Virus record (IMG/VR): IMGVR_UViG_3300042010_000143
Span: 1 to 28,640 of that record
Source of the DNA: a virus
DNA length: 28,640 bases
Reading direction: 5' to 3' (one strand)
Below the pieces are notes generated by a model. It searched no databases, was not told the DNA's origin, and saw only the letters and a list, made by a program, of their open reading frames with translations. The position numbers and the translations under genes were made by a program. Of the stretch, positions 7,359-15,511 are shown piece after piece (the stretch's first letter is position 1; the number at the start of each line of letters is the position of its first letter).

Positions 7359-8136
7359 ATCGGGCGGCATGGTTGCTCGGCCACCGATGGCAAACGCAGC
7401 GCTGAAGGTGCGGTATGCCCAAAAGCTGAAGCAGCTCAATCAAGCCATGTTCGCGAGTGTTGAGTGGTGGCTAACTGCCATGTATCGAAGTCGAGAAGGG
7501 GAAGTGGTTGGGGATGCCAGTCCAGCGGCGGAGGCACAAAAGTTACTTTCAGCATTGGGGCGAAAATGGAAAGGCTTATACGGAAGCAAGGCCAATGATT
7601 TGGCGAAGTGGTTCATCCGCACTGCTGATACAACAACGACATCCAGTCTCTTTAGCTCGCTCAAGGAGTTCATGCCCACCGTAAAGCCTCAGATGTCCAG
7701 GAGGACGCAAAACATACTTACAGCGATGACTAAGGATAACGTCGGTTTAATAAAATCAATTCCGACCAAGTATTTTGAACAAATCGAAGAGGCCGTCATG
7801 CGAGCTATGACAAATGGCCGCGATCTTGAGTCATTAAAAAAGGATCTTTTATCAATAGGTGGGGTTACAGATAAGCGCGCCGATTTGATTGCGCGCGATC
7901 AAGCGAGCAAAGCTGCTTCTGTAATCAATCGATCTAGACAATTAGATCTTGGAATCAAAAAGGGTATTTGGATTCACACCCATGCATCGAAAGAACCTAG
8001 ACAAAGTCATCTTGATGCTAATGGCAAAGAATATGATCTAGAAAGAGGCATGTTGATCGATGGGGAGTGGATTCAGCCAGGAGAGGAAATTAACTGTACG
8101 TGTATGGGGGCGCCAGTAATTCCCGGGTTCGAATAA
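7300..8136 (+). CDS. head morphogenesis minor protein (Mu F / SPP1 gp7-like)
   Basis: Minor capsid or portal-associated protein needed for head assembly or DNA ejection. The C-terminal half carries the family pattern: RADLIARDQASKAASVINRSRQ, IWIHTHASKEPRQSHLDANGKEYD and the terminal EINCTCMGAPVIPG. The ATG at 7300 has AGAGGAGG upstream and is preferred over the TTG three bases earlier. The first 59 bases overlap the portal gene. From about 7700 onward the gene is clearly more AT-rich than its neighbours, suggesting a different recent history for its 3' half. Confidence 0.88.
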   Translation: MDSKQKQPSRPASFRNLKPKSGGMVARPPMANAALKVRYAQKLKQLNQAMFASVEWWLTAMYRSREGEVVGDASPAAEAQKLLSALGRKWKGLYGSKANDLAKWFIRTADTTTTSSLFSSLKEFMPTVKPQMSRRTQNILTAMTKDNVGLIKSIPTKYFEQIEEAVMRAMTNGRDLESLKKDLLSIGGVTDKRADLIARDQASKAASVINRSRQLDLGIKKGIWIHTHASKEPRQSHLDANGKEYDLERGMLIDGEWIQPGEEINCTCMGAPVIPGFE

Positions 8137-8216
8137 TAAGATACAAATCCTTATTGCTTTCTCGGGTTTTCTGCTTAACTATATTCATACATTAATTGTA
8201 GGTGTGAATTCTCGCC
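8137..8216 (+). promoter_or_regulatory. AT-rich gap, possible internal promoter
   Basis: This 80-bp gap is unusual in an otherwise gapless operon. It is AT-rich and contains TTGCTT followed by AACTATATT after about 17 bases, a loose sigma70-like arrangement. The next gene's ATG has only a distant AGGTG as a ribosome site. A promoter here is possible but the boxes are weak. Confidence 0.25.
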
Positions 8217-9401
8217 ATGAGTGCAGCAGTGCTCGCTAATGACTCGGCGCGCAGGGTTGATGAAAACGGCTTTTTGCATGTTGATGTTTCGACTCTAACT
8301 AAGGCAGCGGTCAATCCGTACTACGGTCGTGAGATACCAGAATGGGAAAGTCTTGGGCTTGAGCCTGACAATATTTACCAGGTGCTTCGTCCAGCTGATG
8401 AGCTTGAGAAGGCTGTAGATACATTTAACGGCTTGCCGATTCTCATTAAGCATAAAGAGGATTCGGCACTCGACCCGCAGAAGGCACTACGGGTAGGCAC
8501 AACAGGAACAAGTGCTGTTTGGGATGAACCCTACATCGTTAATGCGATTGTCTTCCATGATGCGACAGCAATTGCGCTCATTGAGTCCAACCAGCAGAAA
8601 GAGTTAAGCGCAGGTTATCGTTACGAAGCTGTAATCGAAAAAGGAACTTTCGAAGGGCAAGCCTACGACCTGCGAATGAAGAATATACGGGGCAATCACA
8701 TTGCCCTGGTCGAAGAAGGTCGAGCTGGAACTGATGTCGTTGTAGCTGATGGCTCCCCATTTTTAAGAGGTATGGTTATGAGCGTTAAAGAGAAGGCAAA
8801 GGCGCTGGCAAAGTTGCTTTCAGGAAAAGGGTTGCTCGCGAAGGATGAAGCGATTGCGGCTGATGAAATTGAAAAGGCGATGGATGCCGAAGAAAAGCCC
8901 AAGGACGAACCAGTGGGTGATCAGGACCCTATTCAGGTTCTTACCGCTGAATTGGAAAAACTGAAACAGCAACTAGCCTCACTTGCTCCCCAAGAAATCG
9001 CTGAAGACGCTGCGAAAGACGAAGAGTCGACCGTACCTCCTAAAGAACCGATGGCGACGGATAAGAAGTTGCAGAATCCACCGAAAAAAGAAGAGCCCGT
9101 AATTGCGGTTGATGAGAAGAAAATCACTGCCAATGTGATGGCGCACTTCCGGGAAAAGGAAATAGCTGCCGAAGAAGTTCGCCCATTGGTTGGCACCGTG
9201 ACGGTTTCCGCCTTCGATAGTGCGGAGGGCATCTATGCCTTTGCCCTAGAACAGAAGGGCATGAATCCAAAGGATTATCCCGCCAGCGCTCATAAAGGCA
9301 TGGTGGCGGTACTCAATGCCCAGCGCAATCCGACGCCGATTGCGCTGGACGCTAAGCCGTCTGGCGTTCTCGCGGACATCGATCTTGGCCGCTTCCACTA
9401 A
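8217..9401 (+). CDS. DUF2213 prohead protease fused to scaffold
   Basis: Head maturation protease with a C-terminal scaffold, 394 residues. The N-terminal domain (about 1-185) shows the expected catalytic pair: Ser131 in ELSAGYRYE and His161 in IRGNHIALVEEGRAG. From about residue 188 the protein becomes charged and helical (KEKAKALAKLL, long Glu/Lys/Pro-rich segments), as scaffolds are, and a small folded domain ends it. An internal ribosome site and ATG at 8778 would yield the scaffold alone. It precedes the cement and major capsid genes, which is the normal order. Confidence 0.85.
   Translation: MSAAVLANDSARRVDENGFLHVDVSTLTKAAVNPYYGREIPEWESLGLEPDNIYQVLRPADELEKAVDTFNGLPILIKHKEDSALDPQKALRVGTTGTSAVWDEPYIVNAIVFHDATAIALIESNQQKELSAGYRYEAVIEKGTFEGQAYDLRMKNIRGNHIALVEEGRAGTDVVVADGSPFLRGMVMSVKEKAKALAKLLSGKGLLAKDEAIAADEIEKAMDAEEKPKDEPVGDQDPIQVLTAELEKLKQQLASLAPQEIAEDAAKDEESTVPPKEPMATDKKLQNPPKKEEPVIAVDEKKITANVMAHFREKEIAAEEVRPLVGTVTVSAFDSAEGIYAFALEQKGMNPKDYPASAHKGMVAVLNAQRNPTPIALDAKPSGVLADIDLGRFH
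8765..8780 (+). promoter_or_regulatory. internal RBS and in-frame start for a free scaffold protein
   Basis: AAGAGG at 8765-8770 lies seven bases before an in-frame ATG at 8778 (Met188 of the DUF2213 protein), exactly where the protease domain ends and the charged scaffold begins. Initiation here gives a 207-residue scaffold, as Nu3 arises within lambda C. The sequence signals are clear; use in vivo is inferred. Confidence 0.55.
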
Positions 9402-9417
9402 TGCAGGAGTAATAAAA

Positions 9418-9888
9418 GTGCCTTTTCAGCGGACAGTACAAAGCGGCCTTGTCGAAGGCATGCCAGGCGATCCGGCTAGCGCCAACCCGTTTTCCACTAT
9501 GGTCAAGCAGGCCAAGGATGCTTGCGCCCCAGGCTTGTTCTTGTGGGGCAGTGCGGACGGGAAAACTTTTTCGCCGCTGGGGATCGGTAAGCCTGACGCA
9601 TATTGTATGCGCGATCAGACGCAGCCTTTTGGGGGCTTTCTGAAAGAGTCCGGACACATTATCCCTCTGGGCTTCAATGCGACCGGCGCCATTAATGGCG
9701 ACTGGTATGCCGTTTCAACTACTACCGCTTCCGTCAAGCAAAAAGTATTTGCTTCTAACTTGAACGGAAAAATCTCAACGGGTGCGGCTGGCGCAGCTAT
9801 CGCCGATCACACTGAAACAGATTTCACCGTCACAAAGGTTGCAGGTACGGGTGCAGCCGGCAGTGCAATCGTAATTTCCAAGCACTGA
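9418..9888 (+). CDS. structural cement / head decoration protein (gp24-like)
   Basis: Capsid-stabilising protein placed between the scaffold/protease and the major capsid gene. The GTG start is set by AGGAG at 9405-9409; longer in-frame starts lie inside the protease gene and lack such a site. The 156-residue product is rich in Gly, Ala, Thr and Ser (PGDPASANPFSTMVKQ, GAAGAAIADHTETDFTV), contains many short beta-like segments and resembles the gp24 cement family. The family name is from recognition of style and position. Confidence 0.72.
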   Translation: MPFQRTVQSGLVEGMPGDPASANPFSTMVKQAKDACAPGLFLWGSADGKTFSPLGIGKPDAYCMRDQTQPFGGFLKESGHIIPLGFNATGAINGDWYAVSTTTASVKQKVFASNLNGKISTGAAGAAIADHTETDFTVTKVAGTGAAGSAIVISKH

Positions 9889-9896
9889 GGCGCATT

Positions 9897-10904
9897 ATGA
9901 GCATTCAAGATTTTCAACGACTAGAGCGAATCGGTATTTCTGGTGTTCCACGGCAGTGGTTGGATGACACTGCGCGGGCGCGTATCGCACAGGATGCCGC
10001 GTTAGTTACTACGCCGAACAACGGCGTACCTGCGTGGATGACGCAGTACACATCTCCGAAGCTTATTAAGGTATTGACCGCAAAGTTGGGTGCAGAAGAA
10101 GCATTTGACCCAGCGCGCGTGGGCAGTTATGGCACCATGACCGCAGCGTTCCCGATGATTGAGCACACTGGCGATGTTGGCGCGTATTCCGACTATGGGC
10201 GCGATGGTCATGCAGGCTTCAACGCTAACTGGCCAATGCGTGAGTCTTTCTACTTTCAAACTATTGTGACTTGGGGTGATCTTGAGTTAGCTGTTATGGC
10301 CGCCGGCAAGATCGATGCGGCCAGCCAGAAGCAGGATGCCGCTGCCTTGGTTATGAAGATGGCGCATAACAAAATCTGGTTTTACGGTGTTCAGAACTTG
10401 TCAAACTGGGGGATCTTGAATGACACGCGCCTGAATCCTGCCGTACCTCCTTTGCCTAATACTAACTCCGACCTCGAGTGGGCGGATAAGGACGACAAGG
10501 AAGTCTACGACGACGTAAAGTATCTTTATAAAACACTGGTCGCTCAGAACGGCGGGTTGGTCGACAAAAAAACAAAGATGACGCTCATTCTCGATACCGA
10601 CTCTGAAACAGAGCTCGATAAGAAGAGTGCTTATGGCGAGTCCGTTGTCGTGTCGCTGAAAAAAACCTATCCGAATATGGAGATTGTGACAGCGGTCGAG
10701 ATGGATACAGCGTCTGGTCGAGTAGCAATGCTCATCGCGCATGAAGTCATGGGCCAAAAAACTGGTGAGCTGGGCTATGTCGAGCTACTGAAAGCTCACG
10801 GCGTCGTGCGAGATCTTTCCAGTCTTCGCCAAAAATATTCGGGCGCGAACTTCGGTGCTGTCATGTATCAGCCGAATGCCATCGCCACCATGATCGGGAT
10901 CTGA
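9897..10904 (+). CDS. major capsid protein (DUF2184 family)
   Basis: Forms the icosahedral shell, with an HK97-type fold expected. It is 335 residues long and comes right after the cement protein. Recognisable DUF2184 segments include the N-terminal RIAQDAALVTTPNNGVPAW, the PMIEHTGDVGAYSDYG stretch near residue 80, YGVQNLSNWGILND (about 162-175) and the C-terminal GAVMYQPNAIATMIGI. The ATG follows a weak GAGG-like site eight bases upstream. Confidence 0.88.
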   Translation: MSIQDFQRLERIGISGVPRQWLDDTARARIAQDAALVTTPNNGVPAWMTQYTSPKLIKVLTAKLGAEEAFDPARVGSYGTMTAAFPMIEHTGDVGAYSDYGRDGHAGFNANWPMRESFYFQTIVTWGDLELAVMAAGKIDAASQKQDAAALVMKMAHNKIWFYGVQNLSNWGILNDTRLNPAVPPLPNTNSDLEWADKDDKEVYDDVKYLYKTLVAQNGGLVDKKTKMTLILDTDSETELDKKSAYGESVVVSLKKTYPNMEIVTAVEMDTASGRVAMLIAHEVMGQKTGELGYVELLKAHGVVRDLSSLRQKYSGANFGAVMYQPNAIATMIGI

Positions 10905-10906
10905 CC

Positions 10907-11257
10907 ATGATTATCTATTCCAAACTGCCACGCGATATAACTTTCACGGTCGGTTCCTCGGTAGTGACTATCAAAAAAGCTGACGAAAATCCGGATAGCC
11001 TTGTTCCTGGTTGCAGCAAAAACGATATCGCCGATGCACTGTGGGAAGAGGTGCTGGCGAAATACGGCAAGCACAGCGCGATTAAAAGGGGCTTTATTTT
11101 TGCGTCCAAAAACGACAAGGAAGCAAAGGCCCAGTCAGAAGATATGAAGGGCGAAAAAACAGGACTGGAAAAACTGGATCCGGATAAAGTTCCTGGTGTT
11201 CAACGCAATGACGATCCGGATGTTAAAAACCCACAAGCGCAACAGGTGCGCAAGTGA
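10907..11257 (+). CDS. hypothetical protein between capsid and neck genes
   Basis: Not recognised. The 116-residue protein has a short beta-rich start (IIYSKLPRDITFTVGSSVVTIKKA), a central helix (NDIADALWEEVLAKYG) and a highly charged tail rich in Lys, Asp and Gln. It begins two bases after the capsid stop and overlaps the next gene by four bases. Position suggests a head-completion or decoration role; nothing in the sequence proves it. Confidence 0.75.
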   Translation: MIIYSKLPRDITFTVGSSVVTIKKADENPDSLVPGCSKNDIADALWEEVLAKYGKHSAIKRGFIFASKNDKEAKAQSEDMKGEKTGLEKLDPDKVPGVQRNDDPDVKNPQAQQVRK

Positions 11258-11628
11258 TAGTCACATTCGACCCGGTGAAGTTTCGTCTTACTTTTCCGGG
11301 GGCTTTTCCAGAGCTCGAATATCCTGATCTGTTTTTGCAGGCCAGCTTTAACCGCGCGGCGATGCAGATCAGCAATGCGACTGACTCTCCAATCCCTGTA
11401 GAGCCGCGTGAGGGGATTTTGTACCTCACAACGGCTCATATCGCGATCATTGGTCGGCGCGATCCAAACATGTCTGGTCAGATCGTTTCGGCCTCTCAGG
11501 GGACCACCAGCGTAACCCTGTCGAATCCTGTAGCCATCGGTAGCGAAGCATGGTGGCTACAAACTTCATACGGACAGGAAGCCTGGCAAGCAACAAGTCC
11601 CTATCGCTCATTTTTGTGGGTGGAATGA
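11254..11628 (+). CDS. DUF4054 head-tail connector
   Basis: Adaptor protein of the neck, expected to bind the portal. The 124-residue sequence shows the DUF4054 pattern: FRLTFPGAFPELEYPDLFLQASFNRAAMQI at the N-terminus, YLTTAHIAII in the helical core, GQIVSASQGTTSVTL in the loop and YGQEAWQATSPYRSFLW near the end. It begins at a GTG that overlaps the previous stop (GTGA), a strong sign of translational coupling. Confidence 0.85.
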   Translation: MIVTFDPVKFRLTFPGAFPELEYPDLFLQASFNRAAMQISNATDSPIPVEPREGILYLTTAHIAIIGRRDPNMSGQIVSASQGTTSVTLSNPVAIGSEAWWLQTSYGQEAWQATSPYRSFLWVE

Positions 11629-12083
11629 TGAGTGGCGCGAAGATTGTCGGCGGTGAAAAGCTTGAAGCGGTCCTGAAAAAACTTGCTGCTGCGAAAGGCG
11701 CGCGTGTGCGTGTTGGCATTCTGGAAAACACGAAATATCCAGACGGCACGGATGCGGCCATGGTTGCCGGGGTTCAGGAGTTCGGTAACGAGAACACACC
11801 AGCACGTTCATTTATGCGTCGAACTGTCGCGGAGCGTGTGGGTGTCTGGAAAAACGGTTTTGCCAAGCAGCTTGAAACCAACAGCGTCGAAGGCTCGTTA
11901 GACGTATTGGGCGAGCAAATGGCAAAAGATATTCAGACAACCATCCTCAAGATTGCGGATGAGGGCGGAAACGCACCAACAACGATTGAGCGCAAGCGCA
12001 GCAAAAAAGATCGGCCTCTAATCGATTCCACGTTGATGCTGAACAGCGTCAAGCACGAGGTAGTGCCCGGTGAATCTGAATAA
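11625..12083 (+). CDS. HK97 gp10-like neck / tail-completion protein
   Basis: A 152-residue protein with the features of HK97 gp10-type proteins: KLEAVLKKLAAAKGARVRVGILE at the N-terminus, then MVAGVQEFGNENTPARSFMRRTV, where the family has its conserved EFG and P-RxF motifs, followed by helices. It starts at the first ATG of an ATGATG pair overlapping the DUF4054 stop. A longer in-frame TTG/GTG start would overlap that gene by 80 bases and has no ribosome site. Expected role: head-tail joining. Confidence 0.8.
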   Translation: MMSGAKIVGGEKLEAVLKKLAAAKGARVRVGILENTKYPDGTDAAMVAGVQEFGNENTPARSFMRRTVAERVGVWKNGFAKQLETNSVEGSLDVLGEQMAKDIQTTILKIADEGGNAPTTIERKRSKKDRPLIDSTLMLNSVKHEVVPGESE

Positions 12084-12465
12084 TCTCGTGGGCGGCATCC
12101 TCAACAGCGTAACGCCTCAAGAAGAGGTCGTGCTTTTCCGCTGCACTGGCCAGACAAATGACAGAGGCAAGATCACCCCAGTCTACGCGCCAGCATTCCC
12201 CACCATGGCACGTGTGCAATCAGTCAGCGATGCAGCGCTCAAGTTAATCGATCGTGTCGGGGACAACAGCAAGCTTCTGCACTTCTACTTGAATGGCGAT
12301 TGGCGAGGCGTGTTCCGTCCGGACGGTACCGGCGGTGACATGATCTATGCCCGTGGTCGGTGGTGGCTAATCACAGCCGTGCCTGAGGACTTCTCGCACG
12401 CCGGCTGGGTATGTGTACGGGGCACATTGCAAATGACCGGACCTGTCGGGGTGGCCTACCCATGA
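12070..12465 (+). CDS. phage collar / head-closure protein
   Basis: A 131-residue neck protein. It begins at a GTG 14 bases inside the previous gene, without a strong ribosome site, which suggests coupling. The N-terminus (EEVVLFRCTGQTNDRGKITPVYAP) and the WRGVFRPDGTGGDMIYARGRWWLITAVPEDFSHAGW region are compact beta-rich stretches, as in head-closure proteins. The assignment as a collar protein comes from position between the gp10-like and gp12-like genes and from general resemblance. Confidence 0.68.
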   Translation: MNLNNLVGGILNSVTPQEEVVLFRCTGQTNDRGKITPVYAPAFPTMARVQSVSDAALKLIDRVGDNSKLLHFYLNGDWRGVFRPDGTGGDMIYARGRWWLITAVPEDFSHAGWVCVRGTLQMTGPVGVAYP

Positions 12466-12962
12466 CAGACGTTCTCGGCGCCATGTATGACCTGGTAGCA
12501 ACGTTCGCCACCACACCGGCGGACAACATCCTGCGCGCTTGGCCAGATCGGGCTGCTCTACCGCTGCATAGCTATGCCGTAATGACCCTGATCGATGTTG
12601 GCCGTCGCGGCACTAACTCGACTGACTTCACGTTCGATCCGGACACCGAAGAAGACGGCGAAGAGACAGAAAGCGTCCTGCGCGAAACCATGGTGCAGAT
12701 CGATTTCGTCGGCACTGATGCGGCTGCCAATGCCGGCAAATTTGAACTGCTGAGCCGGTCCGCCACTTTCTGCGACTTCCTTGAACCCTACGGCATATCT
12801 CCTTTGTTCGCGGATAACCCACGTGAGATGACCAAGCCCGACGGCACCGATCAATACGCCATCCGCTACGTCATCACCCTGACCATTTCCTACTGGGATG
12901 AAACCAGCATCGCCGTGCCGTGGTTCGACGATGCAACCCTTACAACTGAGGTAATCCAATGA
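12462..12962 (+). CDS. neck terminator protein, gp12-like (LIC_12616 family)
   Basis: Caps the tail end that docks onto the head. The 166-residue protein starts at an ATGA overlap with the collar gene and ends in a 4-bp overlap with the sheath gene. Typical features are the N-terminal helix MYDLVATFATTPADNILRAW, a beta sheet region with ETMVQIDFVGTDAAANAGKFELLSR, and the C-terminal QYAIRYVITLTISYWDE. This order, neck terminator then sheath, is standard for DUF3383-type contractile tails. Confidence 0.8.
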   Translation: MTDVLGAMYDLVATFATTPADNILRAWPDRAALPLHSYAVMTLIDVGRRGTNSTDFTFDPDTEEDGEETESVLRETMVQIDFVGTDAAANAGKFELLSRSATFCDFLEPYGISPLFADNPREMTKPDGTDQYAIRYVITLTISYWDETSIAVPWFDDATLTTEVIQ

Positions 12963-14458
12963 GCATTCCAGCCTCGGCTATTGTTGAAGTCAATCCGGGT
13001 CTATTGGTGCCAGGCGGTACCGATCTGGAGTTGAACGCGCTGTTTGCCTATGACACTCCGCTGATTCCTCCTGGTGCAGTTTTCGCGTTTCCGTCTGCTG
13101 ATGATGCGAAAGCATTTTTCCCGCCTGACGCGGACATCCTGGCACCGATCAGCATCTACTTTCGCGGCTACAACAACAGCCCGATCAAACCGCGAGCGTT
13201 GTTTATCGCTCGTTGGACAGCTGAGGCGACGGCACCCTATGTCATCGGTGCCAAGCATTTGTCGCTGGTTGAGCTGAAGGCAATCAGCGACGGCGAGCTC
13301 ACGCTTACCATGGGCGGTGAGTCCGAAACCCTAAGCGATCTGGATTTCAGTGGAGCCACGTCGTTCTCCGACATTGCGGCCATTGTCCAGGCGGCGATGA
13401 TCTCCGCAGCAGGCACGGACGAGTTCTGGCTGGATTCGATCTGCACCTACGACGGTGTCATGAAGCGCTTCACCATCGGCTCCAGTCACCGCGACGATGA
13501 GGGCGCGATCTCCAAGCCAACAGGGGACGTCGCGCAGGCGCTTGGATTGACCTCGGGCATGCCATTTCAAGGCGCATCGGTCCAATCGCCTGCAGTGTGC
13601 ATGGACGCCGTCAAGCAAGTGACGACCAACTGGGTCACTTTCACCTCGGGCAAGGTTACGACGATACCTACAGAGGTGGAGCAGCTGGAGTTCGCCAAGT
13701 GGTCAAGCGATCAAGGCGTTCGCCATCTGTACGTGCTGTATGAGGACAACCCAAATCTGATCGAGCAAGGCAACACCGACAACATAGGTCGTCAGATTCA
13801 AGACCTGGACTTGTCGGGCGTCGCGGGCGAGTACGGTGAAATCGAGTACGCCGCATTCCTGATGGGTGTTGCCGCGTCGATTGACTACAACCGACCAGAC
13901 GGCGCCATCACGACCGCTTTCAAGGCGCAGGACGGTATCGCCTTCAACGTGACCGATGAACCCACTGCTAACCAGTTGACCACCAATGGTTTCAACTACT
14001 ACGGCGACTGGGCCACGGCCAACGATCAGTTCAAGTTCCACTACCCGGGCCAGATGTACGGACGCTATTTGTGGGTGGACACCTACCTCAACGCCATCTG
14101 GCTGAACAACGCGCTGCAGGTGTCGCTCATGGCCGGCCTGTCGAGTGTTGGGCGCTCCCCGCACAACGCGAAAGGATACGCACTTGTGCGTGCCTGGCTA
14201 CTGGACCCGATCCTGCGCGCCAAGAGCTCTGGTGTCATCGATGACGGCATCGTCCTGGACGAATCGCAGAAGGCTGAAATCGCCGCACAGGCCGGCATGG
14301 ATATTTCGTCTCAGCTGCAAACCAGCGGCTACTTCATTCAGATCCTCGATCCGGGCGCGGTCGCTCGCAAAGAACGGAAAAGCCCAATTATCAACTTTTG
14401 GTACACCTACGGCGGCTCCATTCAGATGCTCGTCGTCGCGTCCCGCGCAATCGTCTAA
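12959..14458 (+). CDS. contractile tail sheath protein (DUF3383)
   Basis: Forms the contractile outer sheath. The 499-residue protein has the DUF3383 start MSIPASAIVEVNPGLL followed by the ADDAKAFFP and SIYFRGYNNSPIKPRALFIARW region (about 46-87), characteristic of this sheath family, and a C-terminal domain (SIQMLVVASRAIV) that would pack on the tube. Central residues 210-330 carry the domain found in other sheaths. Its presence defines the phage as contractile-tailed. The 4-bp overlap with the gp12-like gene indicates coupling. Confidence 0.9.
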   Translation: MSIPASAIVEVNPGLLVPGGTDLELNALFAYDTPLIPPGAVFAFPSADDAKAFFPPDADILAPISIYFRGYNNSPIKPRALFIARWTAEATAPYVIGAKHLSLVELKAISDGELTLTMGGESETLSDLDFSGATSFSDIAAIVQAAMISAAGTDEFWLDSICTYDGVMKRFTIGSSHRDDEGAISKPTGDVAQALGLTSGMPFQGASVQSPAVCMDAVKQVTTNWVTFTSGKVTTIPTEVEQLEFAKWSSDQGVRHLYVLYEDNPNLIEQGNTDNIGRQIQDLDLSGVAGEYGEIEYAAFLMGVAASIDYNRPDGAITTAFKAQDGIAFNVTDEPTANQLTTNGFNYYGDWATANDQFKFHYPGQMYGRYLWVDTYLNAIWLNNALQVSLMAGLSSVGRSPHNAKGYALVRAWLLDPILRAKSSGVIDDGIVLDESQKAEIAAQAGMDISSQLQTSGYFIQILDPGAVARKERKSPIINFWYTYGGSIQMLVVASRAIV

Positions 14459-14470
14459 GGAGCCCACGAC

Positions 14471-14914
14471 ATGACAGCGAGAAAGGGCAACATCACCTCA
14501 GCGAACTCCACGGGCATCATCACCGTCGATGAGCTTTTTCCGAATGGCTTTCTGCTTGAGAACTACGCCACGGACGCCGCCATTGCGATGGATGAAGAGA
14601 CCGTCGCCGAAACTCGTATGGGCGTCGACGGCAAGATGGTGGCCGGCTACGTGCCCTCCATCAAAGTGCTGACGCTGTCACTTGAGGCGGTCAGCGCAGC
14701 CGCAAAATCCCTCGACCTGGTCAACGCCAGAAGCCACCAAAACATGGCGATTTATTACCTGTCGCTGTCGTTCTCCGTTCCAGGGCTTCGTCAGACCTGG
14801 ACGTTCCAGGACGGCGTATTGAAAAGCCTTAAATCGGTACCGGACGTTAAGAAAGTTCTCGACATCCGCACCTTCAAATTCGACTTCGAATCACTCGACA
14901 TTCAGGACTGGTAA
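14471..14914 (+). CDS. tail tube protein (DUF3277-like)
   Basis: Forms the inner tube inside the sheath. The 147-residue protein starts after AAGGAG with good spacing. Its sequence is beta-rich (GIITVDELFPNGFLLENYATDAAIAMDEETVAETRMG, TWTFQDGVLKSLKSVPDVKKVLDIRTFKFDFESLDI), which is the pattern of phage tube proteins that follow DUF3383 sheaths. The length is as expected for a single-domain tube. Confidence 0.82.
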   Translation: MTARKGNITSANSTGIITVDELFPNGFLLENYATDAAIAMDEETVAETRMGVDGKMVAGYVPSIKVLTLSLEAVSAAAKSLDLVNARSHQNMAIYYLSLSFSVPGLRQTWTFQDGVLKSLKSVPDVKKVLDIRTFKFDFESLDIQDW

Positions 14915-14916
14915 TC

Positions 14917-15372
14917 ATGGCTCGCAAAGTAAACACAATCAGCTTTAACGATGGCGGCGAAGAAAAGAGCTTCCGTATTACACAGATGCCGGCAACCAAG
15001 CTTGAGGCTTGGATTGCACGAGCATTGCTCCTGGTTGGGCATACCGACATCGATCCGTCCGCTTTTGCGGGCGGTACCGACGCTGCTGCTTCCGCCGGCA
15101 TAAAGGCACTTTCGGGCGTGAGTTACGAGCAGGCCAAGCCGCTCTATGACGAACTGCTGGGCTGCTGCGAAGTCATGATCGGCGACCACTTCGAAGCCCT
15201 CACGATTTCGAATGCTGACGTGCACATCGAAGACGTAAAGACCCTTTTCAAATTGCGCATGGAGGCGGCCAAGCTGAACTTCAGTTTTTTCGACTTCGGC
15301 GCGCTGTCGAAATCGATGATGGAGAAGATGACGGCCGCCGGTATTACAGCTACGTCAACGTATCCGGCCTGA
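14917..15372 (+). CDS. tail assembly chaperone, short (G-like) form
   Basis: Chaperone for the tape measure protein, 151 residues. It lies between tube and tape measure genes as usual, with a starting beta region (NTISFNDGGEEKSFRITQMPATKLEAWIARALLLV) and helical remainder. The reading frame contains the slippery run T TTT TTC at 15285-15291. A -1 slip there produces a longer G-T-like form, given separately. Low slippage frequency would leave this short form as the major product. Confidence 0.85.
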   Translation: MARKVNTISFNDGGEEKSFRITQMPATKLEAWIARALLLVGHTDIDPSAFAGGTDAAASAGIKALSGVSYEQAKPLYDELLGCCEVMIGDHFEALTISNADVHIEDVKTLFKLRMEAAKLNFSFFDFGALSKSMMEKMTAAGITATSTYPA

Positions 15373-15509
15373 TTGGCGTGATTACCAGCAGCAAGATGGC
15401 CACCCTGCGCGACCTGGAGGAGTACTACTCCTTCGAGGACGCGCTGAACATGGTCGAGATCATCCGCATCAACAATGCGAATGAGCGTATCGCAATGAAG
15501 AAGGACTGA
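14917..15509 (+). CDS. tail assembly chaperone, frameshifted (G-T-like) form
   Basis: Joined reading 14917..15291 then 15291..15509 after a -1 slip gives 197 residues. The -1 frame is open from the slip site to the TGA at 15507-15509, two bases before the tape measure start. It encodes a convincing helical tail (LIGVITSSKMATLRDLEE, DALNMVEIIRINNANERIA) without its own start codon. Many long-tailed phages make the chaperone pair by a frameshift at this place. Confidence 0.8.
15285..15291 (+). other. programmed -1 frameshift site T TTT TTC
   Basis: The heptamer fits the X XXY YYZ rule in the chaperone frame (codons AGT TTT TTC), so both tRNAs can re-pair one base back. Immediately after it, CGAC at 15291 and GTCG at 15306 could form a weak stem. 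The site lies about 80 bases before the zero-frame stop. Confidence 0.75.
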
Positions 15510-15511
15510 GC

